From an uncultured Lachnospiraceae bacterium (GTDB lineage Bacteria > Bacillota > Clostridia > Lachnospirales > Lachnospiraceae), in contig CAJUAA010000048.1 in assembly GCA_910584205.1 (NCBI GenBank), positions 1 to 25,537 of the forward strand: a stretch of 25,537 nt of DNA. Reading direction: 5' to 3'. Position 1 is the stretch's first letter. Each line of letters begins with the position of its first letter. The translations under genes and the position numbers were made by a program. Shown one piece after another: positions 16,441 through 23,609 of the stretch. Under the pieces are notes generated by a model. It was not told where the DNA came from, did no database searches, and worked only from the letters and a program-made list of their open reading frames with translations.

Positions 16441-18198
16441 TCATTCTTTCATCGGTTGTATATACATCTCATCGGCTGTAAAGCGCCCGTCCAGCAGAAG
16501 CTCCGGCGTTCGGACCTCCTCCCCGTTGACAAGCCAGCCGGCGCATTCCTGTCCGTCTTCCGTCTGCGCCGTAAGCGTCAGAGGATAGTTGTGATAGTAG
16601 GTTCCCCTGTACTCTTCGCCGCCCTCCAGGCGGATCTCGCTGAAGGAGACCCGGATTCCCTCCGGCGTTTCCACCCGCAGGGTATAGGGATGCTCGGCGC
16701 CCAGGTGCTTCCTGAGCCCCTCATGCATCAGCGGCACGCTCTCCTCCGCCGCCGTCTTCATCTCCTCCACGGCCCGCTGCTGGCGTTCCCGTTCTTCCTG
16801 CGTATAGTAGAGCTCCATGGAACGGGCAATCTTATCATCTTCCTCCTCAATGATCCGGATCACATGGCCGCTTTCATAGACCGTGGCGGTCAGATCACAG
16901 ACCATGTTCACAAAGCGGGTGCGGTAGTAATCCGACTTCATGAGGATCGGCAGCGTGTCCGTGGCGTCCTCCACCGTCTCCTCCATCAGATAATCGAATT
17001 CATTGGGAATGTCAAGGCCCTCCCGCTTCTGGTACACCGCGTCCAGGTCATAGAGGAAAAAGCGGACCCTTCCGTCCCCGTAGACGCTGCCCGGATTGTC
17101 CCGGCAGCTCCAGGAGAGGAAATTATGATAGGGCCAGTCCACATTGTTCATGATCAGATTCACCGCGTAATGCCGCAGCATGTCCGTCATATCCACAGAT
17201 TCCTCCAGCTTCTCCCTGCGCTCCGGCTGGTTCAGATCCTCATGGAGCCGGTTGTAATAGCCGCCGAATCTTGCGCTGTTGATCTCATTGGGCTCATATT
17301 TCTCAATGTCATCCTTCCGCGCTCCTATGGCATGCGCCGTGTTGTACCGTGTGTATTTTTCCTGAAGCTGTATGATGCCGTAGTATTCCCCGTTCAGAAA
17401 CAGGACGCCCGGCCTGGCCCCGGCGCATACGATACCGGAATGTTTGCCCAGACGGCTGACCACATTCCATTTGAGCATGGTTCCCTCATGGTCTGAGCCG
17501 CCGTTTCGCAGCACCAGCCGGTTGTAGGACTGCCCGGTCCGGTTGCCCGCCATATCCGTCTCAAAAAAATCATAGTCGAAGGTCGGATGGTCCGGGTCGT
17601 AGACCGGATCGCTGATCAGCTTAAAACTCTTCTGGTCATAGATCCGGGAGCCGTGGCCGGAGATGGCGATCCCTGTCCCCTGCGCCAGCATCCGGGTGCC
17701 GTCCGCCTCATAAAATTCCACATGGGCCGGCCGGTCCCACTCCCCCTCTTCCCCGGATTCCTCATAGTTGCTGAGAATACCGGTTTCTTCGTCATACAGG
17801 ACCTGCGGGTCCGCCGAGAGGGAGACGACCATCACGTCAAACAGGCCGCTCACCCCTTCGCCCACAAAATAGGTCTGCGTACAGATGTCTCCCACCTGCC
17901 CGTCTGCCGACAGCACTGCCGCCTTGACCACAGTCACCCGGTCCGGCAGCCCGGCTTCCACATGGATCGGTCCCGTATAGACCGTAGATTCCGGCGTGGG
18001 ATCGCTGCCGTCCAGCGTATAACAGATCTTTCTGCCCGGCCATCCCGCCCGGAGCGTCAGGTCGAACGCCTCTTCCTGAAATGCCTCCCGTTCCGAGAAC
18101 CGGACCGACGGCTTTCGGATCCCCCAGTGCAGGACCACGGCCAGAAGCGCCGCCAGGATCAGGATGCCTGCCATTGCCGATACATATTTTCGTTTCAA
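16441..18198 (-). CDS. CotH-type kinase family protein with N-terminal beta-sandwich domain
   Basis: A 585-residue exported or membrane-anchored protein. Seen: signal/anchor segment (residues 10-27), a beta-sandwich domain (about 31-115) with ICYTLDGSDPTPESTVYTGPI, as in chitobiase/hexosaminidase C-terminal-type modules, then the CotH kinase domain: ISGHGSRIYDQKSFKL, RLVLRNGGSDHE, VLFLNGEYYGIIQLQEKY, MNNVDWPYHNF and FFLYDLDAVY with the metal-binding pair Asp384/Asp386. B. subtilis CotH is an atypical kinase that phosphorylates spore coat proteins; similar secreted proteins have broader, unclear roles. The start is TTG at 18198 with AAAGGTGAG upstream; the nearby ATG is out of frame. It lies between a valine T-box leader and valS, an unusual place for this family, and ends overlapping the possible valS ATG at 16444. 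Confidence 0.9.
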   Translation of the reverse strand: MKRKYVSAMAGILILAALLAVVLHWGIRKPSVRFSEREAFQEEAFDLTLRAGWPGRKICYTLDGSDPTPESTVYTGPIHVEAGLPDRVTVVKAAVLSADGQVGDICTQTYFVGEGVSGLFDVMVVSLSADPQVLYDEETGILSNYEESGEEGEWDRPAHVEFYEADGTRMLAQGTGIAISGHGSRIYDQKSFKLISDPVYDPDHPTFDYDFFETDMAGNRTGQSYNRLVLRNGGSDHEGTMLKWNVVSRLGKHSGIVCAGARPGVLFLNGEYYGIIQLQEKYTRYNTAHAIGARKDDIEKYEPNEINSARFGGYYNRLHEDLNQPERREKLEESVDMTDMLRHYAVNLIMNNVDWPYHNFLSWSCRDNPGSVYGDGRVRFFLYDLDAVYQKREGLDIPNEFDYLMEETVEDATDTLPILMKSDYYRTRFVNMVCDLTATVYESGHVIRIIEEEDDKIARSMELYYTQEERERQQRAVEEMKTAAEESVPLMHEGLRKHLGAEHPYTLRVETPEGIRVSFSEIRLEGGEEYRGTYYHNYPLTLTAQTEDGQECAGWLVNGEEVRTPELLLDGRFTADEMYIQPMKE

Positions 18199-18263
18199 AA
18201 CATCTCACCTTTCCGTTGGAGCCGACGGAGGCGCATCCCTCCCGTCCGCCGACGGGCCGCATA

Positions 18264-18352
18264 CCGCGGTACCGCCTGTTTTTCCGGTGTGCCCAGCGGC
18301 ACTGCCTGTTTCCCCGCTGTGCTGCACATGGCAGAACCGCATGTTTTCCGGT
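18264..18352 (-). repeat. Three imperfect ~30-bp repeats resembling the T-box element
   Basis: The units begin near 18264, 18294 and 18331. The first two match at about 23 of 29 positions with an exact 30-bp period; the third is weaker and has a 1-base deletion. The first unit contains on the minus strand AGGCGGTACCGCG (18265-18277), which differs from the true T-box element at 18404-18416 at one base. The repeats fill the leader between the T-box terminator and the cotH-like start codon. Confidence 0.7.
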
Positions 18353-18355
18353 ACA

Positions 18356-18397
18356 TAAAAACGCCCCCTGCACGGACAGATTCTGTGCAAAGGGCGA
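18356..18397 (-). terminator. Regulatory terminator of the T-box leader
   Basis: On the minus strand CGCCC...TTGCAC (18385-18396) pairs with GTGCAGGGGGCG (18362-18373) around an 11-base loop, followed by TTTTT. It directly follows the conserved T-box sequence, which forms the competing antiterminator. Confidence 0.92.
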
Positions 18398-18629
18398 CTT
18401 GATCGCGGTACCACCTTTGTTCGTATGAAACTCATACCTCATTCTCCTTAACGCGGATCAGACGGGAACGCTTACTTCCGCTTTCTCTTTCAGCGTTCCG
18501 ACTCCAAAGCCACTTTCCGCATGTCCTTGTCTGAGACCGTCTTCCAGCCACCGGACGGCCCTCTCTGTCAGCAGTACAGGCGTACTTCTCTTTTTCCCAG
18601 TCATTTCTTATTTCCTGTTTTTGATTTCC
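18356..18629 (-). ncRNA. T-box riboswitch leader (probable tRNA-Val sensor)
   Basis: A leader of about 270 bases with the hallmark AGGTGGTACCGCG (minus strand of 18404-18416), whose UGGU binds the free acceptor end of uncharged tRNA, next to an intrinsic terminator. Upstream, stem I features include an AGAGAG (K-turn/GA) motif near 18560-18567 and TTTGGAG near 18501-18509. The candidate specifier is GTG (complement of 18511-18513) in GGAAAGTGGCTTTGGAG, a valine codon that fits valS downstream; neighbouring frames would read TGG or GGC, so the assignment is by position plus context. The start is inferred from the promoter at 18636-18664. The first gene controlled is cotH-like, then valS, folC, a small gene and the TPR gene. 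Confidence 0.93.
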
Positions 18630-18635
18630 TAAATC

Positions 18636-18664
18636 AGTCTAAACGCTGAAAACCTCTTTGTCAA
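18636..18664 (-). promoter_or_regulatory. Promoter of the T-box operon
   Basis: Minus strand TTGACA (18659-18664), 17-bp spacer and TAGACT (18636-18641) place transcription start near 18629, at the 5' end of the T-box stem I. It stands back to back with the dapL promoter about 40 bp away. Confidence 0.8.
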
Positions 18665-18703
18665 GTGCCAGACTGCAATTTTTACGGATATTCCGCAGGA
18701 TGA

Positions 18704-18733
18704 TTGACACCTGAGCCGGGCATTTGCTAAAAT
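18704..18733 (+). promoter_or_regulatory. Promoter of dapL
   Basis: TTGACA (18704-18709), 18-bp spacer and TAAAAT (18728-18733). The predicted 5' untranslated region is about 45 bases, with no room for a lysine riboswitch. Confidence 0.78.
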
Positions 18734-18782
18734 AGGCTCGGAACTTTGTTCCATTTACTTCAAACGCAAAGGAACGATTCAT

Positions 18783-19988
18783 ATGCCAAACTTAAATGAA
18801 AACTATCTGAATCTGAAGGAGAGCTACCTGTTCTCCGAGATCGCGCACCGGACGGCCGCCTACGCCGAAAAGAATCCGGAAAAAGGCGCCCGGATCATCC
18901 GTCTGGGCATCGGAGACGTCACACGGCCCCTTGGGACGGTCGTGCTGCAGGCGCTCCATGAAGGAGTGGACGCCATGGCGTCTGCCGACACCTTCAAGGG
19001 ATACGGCCCGGAACAGGGCTACGAGGCCACCAGGAACGCCATCTCCGCCTATTATAAGAAAAACGGCGTGGACGTGGCGCCGGAGGACATCTTTGTCTCC
19101 GACGGCGCCAAGAGCGACACCGGCAACATCACGGACCTGTTCGGGCCGGGCAATGTGATCCTGATCCCGGACCCGGTCTATCCGGTCTATGTGGATACCA
19201 ACCTCATGTGCGGAAATCAGGTGACCTACATTTCCGGCACCGCCGAGAATGATTTTCTCCCCATGCCGGATCCCGCCCAGCACGCGGACGTGATCTATCT
19301 GTGCTCCCCCAACAACCCCACCGGCGCCTGCTACAACAAAGCCCAGCTGAAGGAATGGGTGGACTATGCCCTCGCCAACAACGCAGTCATCCTCTTCGAC
19401 TCCGCCTACGAGGCGTTTGTATCGGACCCGGAGCTGCCCAGAAGCATCTACGCCGTCGAAGGCGCCAGAAGATGCGCCATCGAATTCTGCTCCCTCTCCA
19501 AGACCGCAGGCTTTACCGGCACCCGCTGCGGCTATACAGTCGTCCCGAAGGAGTTGTCCTTCACCGCCTCCACAGGCGCGGAGCTCTCGCTCAACGCCAT
19601 GTGGAACCGCAGGCAGTGCACCAAGTTCAACGGCACGTCCTACATCGTCCAGAAAGGCGCGGAGGTGGTCTTCTCCGACGAAGGCATCCGGGAATGCCAG
19701 GAGAACATCCGGTACTATCAGAAAAACGCCCGCCTGATCGCGGACACGCTCACACGGCTCGGCATCCGCTTTTTCGGCGGCGTCAATTCGCCGTACATCT
19801 GGTTTGAATGCCCGGACGGCATGGACTCCTGGAGCTGCTTTGACTATCTTCTGGAACAGATCCAGGTGGTCGGGACTCCCGGCGCCGGATTCGGCGAAAA
19901 CGGAACGAATTATTTCCGCCTGACGGCCTTCGGCACCTGGGAAAAAACGCAGGAGGCCATGGAACGGTTCGAAAAACTGTTCGGCTGA
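18783..19988 (+). CDS. dapL: LL-diaminopimelate aminotransferase
   Basis: A 401-residue PLP enzyme of fold type I that converts tetrahydrodipicolinate to LL-diaminopimelate in one step, feeding lysine and peptidoglycan synthesis; in a spore-former this pathway also yields the dipicolinate precursor. Seen: IIRLGIGDVTRPL near the N-terminus, GYGPEQGYEATRNAISAYY, FVSDGAKSDTGNI (PLP phosphate region), IPDPVYPVYVD, CSPNNPTGA, and the PLP lysine Lys240 in SLSKTAGFTGTR. These are DapL-specific signatures rather than general aspartate aminotransferase ones, and length is normal. ATG 18783 follows AAAGGAA. It is a single-gene unit with its own promoter and a strong hairpin after the stop. Confidence 0.96.
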   Translation: MPNLNENYLNLKESYLFSEIAHRTAAYAEKNPEKGARIIRLGIGDVTRPLGTVVLQALHEGVDAMASADTFKGYGPEQGYEATRNAISAYYKKNGVDVAPEDIFVSDGAKSDTGNITDLFGPGNVILIPDPVYPVYVDTNLMCGNQVTYISGTAENDFLPMPDPAQHADVIYLCSPNNPTGACYNKAQLKEWVDYALANNAVILFDSAYEAFVSDPELPRSIYAVEGARRCAIEFCSLSKTAGFTGTRCGYTVVPKELSFTASTGAELSLNAMWNRRQCTKFNGTSYIVQKGAEVVFSDEGIRECQENIRYYQKNARLIADTLTRLGIRFFGGVNSPYIWFECPDGMDSWSCFDYLLEQIQVVGTPGAGFGENGTNYFRLTAFGTWEKTQEAMERFEKLFG

Positions 19989-19996
19989 TTCCTTAC

Positions 19997-20040
19997 ATCC
20001 CCCGCAGTGTACGGCTCTTCCCTGTACGGCGGGGGATCTT
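19997..20040. terminator. Hairpin terminator between convergent dapL and the YkgJ-type gene
   Basis: ATCCCCCGC (19997-20005) pairs perfectly with GCGGGGGAT (20029-20037), with a GTAC/GTAC pairing further in. The T-run on the plus side is short (CTTT), and its end touches the stop codon of the opposite gene, so it may act in both directions. Confidence 0.78.
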
Positions 20041-20675
20041 TATCCCATCCGCTCATAAAACTGTTCGTAAAAATCCCCGTCCAGGTCATAAGGCATGATA
20101 TAAAACCGGCGCAGGAGCTCCATGCTGACCGGCTTGATCTGCTCCGGGTCCGCCTCCACCTTTTTCTTCTGTTCCTTCAGATAATCGTGCCAGCCGCAGA
20201 CAAACTGCTCGTACCGCTTCAGATCCGGCAGATCCAGCCATTTTCGGATCTTGATCTTCCCTTTGTCCGGTTTCGGACATTCGTGCACCTGCAGAAAATA
20301 CCGGAATCCCTGCTCCTCATAAAACCTTCCCAGCGGAAACAGCCGGCACATGCCCGGCCGAAAGCTGTGGATGCTGCAGCGGCCCGCCGAGTCCAGATAC
20401 GTGCACGCCTCCCGTTCTCCTTCCATCCGAAGGTTCGGCAGGATCAGCCGGTCCGCGATATTCAGTTCGATCCGGTCCGAAAGCAGCGCATCAAAGCCGG
20501 TATGCTGCCCGCGGCACAGCCAGAACACATCCAGCGGGTCCAGCACGATGGAACTTCCCATCCCCTCGCAGCAGGCAGAACAGCCCCGGCAGCCTCGGCA
20601 ATCCGCCTTTACCAGATCATTTGCCGTATACAGCCGTCCGTCCGACACCTGGTCCATGTCAATATACCGTTCCAT
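20040..20675 (-). CDS. YkgJ family cysteine-cluster protein
   Basis: A 211-residue protein of the CxxCxxCC (YkgJ-type, putative zinc- or iron-binding) family. Seen: N-terminal cluster DCRGCRGCSACC (Cys26, 29, 32, 35, 36), then ACTYLDSAGRCSIHSFRPGMCRLFPLG, the family's second cysteine group, then a later HECPKP and a helical C-terminus. No signal peptide or membrane segment. Its biochemical function is unknown. ATG 20675 follows GAGGAG. It begins 15 bases after the stop of the GTPase-NYN fusion gene and is almost certainly cotranscribed with it, so it may be functionally linked (inference), for example as a metal-site partner. Confidence 0.92.
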   Translation of the reverse strand: MERYIDMDQVSDGRLYTANDLVKADCRGCRGCSACCEGMGSSIVLDPLDVFWLCRGQHTGFDALLSDRIELNIADRLILPNLRMEGEREACTYLDSAGRCSIHSFRPGMCRLFPLGRFYEEQGFRYFLQVHECPKPDKGKIKIRKWLDLPDLKRYEQFVCGWHDYLKEQKKKVEADPEQIKPVSMELLRRFYIMPYDLDGDFYEQFYERMG

Positions 20676-20690
20676 CCTCTACTCCTCTTC

Positions 20691-23480
20691 TCATTGCCGT
20701 TCCTGTGAGCCGTTTTCGGCTCTTTCCTCTTTTTCTTCCAGATCCCCGCGGCCCAGCCGCACCTCGTTCAGCTTTGCCGCCAGATCCTCCGGCAGATAGT
20801 CAAACAGATAATTTTTACTTCCGGGGAACTGCTCCACATACGCCTCCCGGATCTCCTGATTGATCCGGTCGATCTCCTCTCTCAGCTCCCGCGCCGACAT
20901 CATGATGCAGCCCTGCCCCCGGATGATGATCTGTTCCAGCCCGTCCGACGTAGCCACCGTCACCTGATATTTCCGCCCGATCTCATGGGCCGTCCGCTCG
21001 ATATACTGGTCCGCGGTCTCCGCTTCCTTCGTATACACCACATGGATGTTGTGATGCCGGATCACCTCCTCCGGGTGTCCTTCCAGCCGGTACGCGTCAA
21101 AGACCAGGATCAGGCTGCATTTCCGGAAGCCCTGATAATTGCACAGGATGTCCGTCAGCCGGTCTCTGGCGCTGCTGATATTGATCTTTGCCAGATCGCT
21201 CAGCTCCTCCCAGGCGAAGATAATATTGTAGCCGTCCACCAGCAGATATTCCGGCAGCTTTTCTTTCGGCCGGTATGGACGGGGCTTTTCCGCCGCCTTC
21301 GTCTCCCCGAACGCTTCCCTTCGGGCTTCCCCGCCTCCCGTCCGCCGCTTCGGCGCCCCGAAGGTCCGGTTGAAAATCTCCTCCAGTTCCTTTTCCTCCG
21401 CCGCCGTACCGGGCAGGACCCGTCCTCTCCCGGCAGCCGGCTCCCGTCTTCCCCGCATCTCTTCTCCGGAATCTCCCGAAGAATCAGAACGTATGTTCTG
21501 TATACGGCTTTCCAAATGCATATGCTCCGGCACCTCATACCAGGGAACGATGGTCCCGGCCCCGTGATAGCAGAAGACGGAATCCGGCGTGTTCTTCGGA
21601 TCCAGCTCCGGATCATACGTACACTCCGACAACACTTCCTCCGAGTTCTGACAGGGCCCGTAGCCCCTCAGGCTGCAGAACAGACGCCCTCTTCCTTTTG
21701 TATAGGCAGTGACCTCCTGCTGGTAGTTCCTTATGAAAGCCACCGGCGCCGACCCGGTCAGCACCGTTCTCTCCCCTTCCTGTTCCGGCGGCCCAAAGAC
21801 GCCGTGCATCTTCTCCACGTCCGTCATGGCCCGGCCGACCATATCCTGCGGAAGCTCCAGCCGGAAATCATACCAGGGCTCCAGAAGCACGCTCTTTGCC
21901 TGCATCAGCCCCTGACGGACCGCCCGGTAGGTCGCCTGCCGGAAATCGCCGCCCTCCGTATGCTTCAGGTGGGCCTTTCCCGACACCAGCGTAATCTTCA
22001 TATCCGTGATCTCCGACCCGGTCAGCACCCCCTTATGACGTCTTTCCTCCAGATGGGTCAGAATCAGGCGCTGCCAGTTCCGGCTCAGCACATCCTCGCT
22101 GCAGTCCGCCGCATACACAAGGCCGCTGCCCGGTTCCCCCGGCTCCAGCAGAAGATGGACCTCCGCATAGTGGCGCAGCGGTTCAAAATGCCCCACGCCC
22201 TCCACCGGATCGGCAATGGTCTCCTTATATACGATCTTCCCTTCTCCGAAATCCACCGACACGCCGAACCGCTCCCGGATCAGGACCTTCAGAACTTCTG
22301 TCTGAACCTCTCCCATCAGCTGCGCCTCTATCTCCTGAAGCTGCTCGTCCCAGCGGATATGAAGCTGCGGCTCTTCCTCCTCCAGCGTCCGCAGATTCTT
22401 CAGCATCTGCCTCGGGTCACACCCTTTCGGAAGCCGGATCTCATACGTCAGCACCGGCTCCAGAATCGGTACGGAAAACTCCCGTTCCGCTCCCAGCCCT
22501 TCCCCCGGCCGGGTCCTGGTCAGGCCGGTGACGGCGCATACCGTCCCCGCCTCCGCTTCCGCCGCCGTCTCATACCGGGGGCCGGAATACAGCCGGATCT
22601 GGTTCACCTTCTCCTCCCAGCCTTCCTCTCCTTCCCCGCCGGACAGCAGGTCTTTGACCTTCAGCGTCCCGCCGGTCACCTTCAGCCAGGTCAGCCGCTG
22701 TCCCTGCGCATCCCGGCTGATCTTATAGACACGGGCGCCGAACGCCCCGCCGTACTCCGGACAGGCCATATAGTCCACCATCCCCTGCAGAAAATCGGAA
22801 AGGCCGGAGCCGTTCCCGTCCTCGTCCTTCAGGGCGGAGCCAAAATAGCACGGAAACACCTTCCTCTCCCGGATCAGGCGGCAGATCTGCGCCTGATCCA
22901 CCCTTCCGGTCTCCAGATACTGTTCCAGCACGTCCTCCCCGCACACGGCGATATTTTCCAGAAAACATACCGACGACCGGTCTGTGTGAAAATCCACACA
23001 CCGGTCATCCAGACGCTGCTTCAGTTCTTCCATCAGCCGTTCCTGATCCGTTCCCGCCTGATCCATTTTATTGACAAAGAGAAATACCGGGATCTCATAC
23101 CGTCTCAGCAGCTTCCACAGCGTCTCCGTATGGCCCTGCACTCCGTCCGCGCCGCTGACGATCAGCACTGCGTAATCCAGTATCTGCAGCGTACGCTCCA
23201 TCTCTGCGGAGAAATCCACGTGCCCGGGCGTGTCCAGAAGCGTAAACCGCCTGTCCCCCAGCGTAAACACAGCCTGCTTGGAGAAAATGGTAATTCCTCT
23301 GGCACGCTCCAGCTCATGGTTGTCCAGAAACGTGTCCCCGTTGTCCACCCTGCCCGTCTGCCGGATCGCGCCGCCCGCATACAGCAGCCGCTCTGACAGC
23401 GTGGTCTTCCCGGCGTCCACATGGGCCAGAAGACCCGCACAAATCTGTTTTTTCGCTTTTTCAGGTTCCTGTCCGCCCAT
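20691..23480 (-). CDS. TetM/EF-G-like translational GTPase fused to a Rae1/YacP-like NYN nuclease domain
   Basis: A 929-residue two-part protein. Residues 1 to about 665 are an EF-G/TetM-type GTPase: G1 AHVDAGKT, G2 RARGITI, G3 DTPGHVD, G4 NKMD, G5 SAL, then domain III-V motifs (LLEPWYDFRLELPQDMVGRAM, GSAPVAFIRNYQQEVTAYTKGRGR) like ribosomal protection proteins. After a charged, low-complexity linker (about 666-740) comes an NYN/PIN-like domain (about 742-870) with acidic residues Asp749 (VDGYN), Asp795 (FDAY), Asp824 (ETADQYIE) and Asp846 (ATSDGLEQ), as in YacP/Rae1, a ribosome-associated A-site mRNA endonuclease. TetM is about 640 residues, so the NYN domain is an addition. The TetM domain IV tip loop is not conserved, arguing against simple tetracycline resistance. 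ATG 23480 follows GGAGG. The likely role is ribosome rescue or mRNA cleavage (inference). Confidence 0.93.
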   Translation of the reverse strand: MGGQEPEKAKKQICAGLLAHVDAGKTTLSERLLYAGGAIRQTGRVDNGDTFLDNHELERARGITIFSKQAVFTLGDRRFTLLDTPGHVDFSAEMERTLQILDYAVLIVSGADGVQGHTETLWKLLRRYEIPVFLFVNKMDQAGTDQERLMEELKQRLDDRCVDFHTDRSSVCFLENIAVCGEDVLEQYLETGRVDQAQICRLIRERKVFPCYFGSALKDEDGNGSGLSDFLQGMVDYMACPEYGGAFGARVYKISRDAQGQRLTWLKVTGGTLKVKDLLSGGEGEEGWEEKVNQIRLYSGPRYETAAEAEAGTVCAVTGLTRTRPGEGLGAEREFSVPILEPVLTYEIRLPKGCDPRQMLKNLRTLEEEEPQLHIRWDEQLQEIEAQLMGEVQTEVLKVLIRERFGVSVDFGEGKIVYKETIADPVEGVGHFEPLRHYAEVHLLLEPGEPGSGLVYAADCSEDVLSRNWQRLILTHLEERRHKGVLTGSEITDMKITLVSGKAHLKHTEGGDFRQATYRAVRQGLMQAKSVLLEPWYDFRLELPQDMVGRAMTDVEKMHGVFGPPEQEGERTVLTGSAPVAFIRNYQQEVTAYTKGRGRLFCSLRGYGPCQNSEEVLSECTYDPELDPKNTPDSVFCYHGAGTIVPWYEVPEHMHLESRIQNIRSDSSGDSGEEMRGRREPAAGRGRVLPGTAAEEKELEEIFNRTFGAPKRRTGGGEARREAFGETKAAEKPRPYRPKEKLPEYLLVDGYNIIFAWEELSDLAKINISSARDRLTDILCNYQGFRKCSLILVFDAYRLEGHPEEVIRHHNIHVVYTKEAETADQYIERTAHEIGRKYQVTVATSDGLEQIIIRGQGCIMMSARELREEIDRINQEIREAYVEQFPGSKNYLFDYLPEDLAAKLNEVRLGRGDLEEKEERAENGSQERQ

Positions 23481-23514
23481 AAAAACGCCTCCTTCTGTGA
23501 TTCCATGCTTTTCA

Positions 23515-23543
23515 AGTATACCACAAGAGGAGGCGTTCGTCGA
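23515..23543 (-). promoter_or_regulatory. Promoter of the GTPase-NYN fusion / YkgJ unit
   Basis: Minus strand TCGACG (23538-23543), 17-bp spacer and TATACT (23515-23520), with TGG just before the -10 giving an extended -10 character. It lies 35 bp before the start codon, leaving a short leader with no room for a TetM-type attenuator. Confidence 0.65.
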
Positions 23544-23609
23544 GACGTCCTGCCCGCGCCTTTCGGAATAACATCCGGCTTTATTGCCGTTCCGCCCAAA
23601 GATTATGAT

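Noticed and set aside
18264..18352. CRISPR-like array from the 30-bp periodicity
   Set aside because: Only about three degenerate, directly abutting units without distinct spacers, and no cas genes; the resemblance to a T-box element explains it better.
17837..18442. 201-codon minus-strand frame overlapping the T-box and the start of the cotH-like gene
   Set aside because: It translates through the T-box, terminator and repeats and is out of frame with the CotH domain; composition is not protein-like.
20985..23396. 803-codon open frame on the plus strand opposite the GTPase-NYN gene
   Set aside because: It is an antisense shadow of a GC-rich coding sequence: no ribosome binding site, Leu/His/Arg/Pro-rich composition, and no domain, while the minus strand has full GTPase and NYN motifs.
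20691..23480. Calling the fusion gene a tetracycline-resistance gene tet(M/O/W)
   Set aside because: The domain IV tip residues of TetM are missing, an NYN domain is added, and there is no attenuator leader or mobile context.
23564..23594. Possible terminator after the antiporter gene (CGGAA/TTCCG plus inner CGGC/GCCG pairing)
   Set aside because: The stem is interrupted and asymmetric and has no T-run on the relevant strand.
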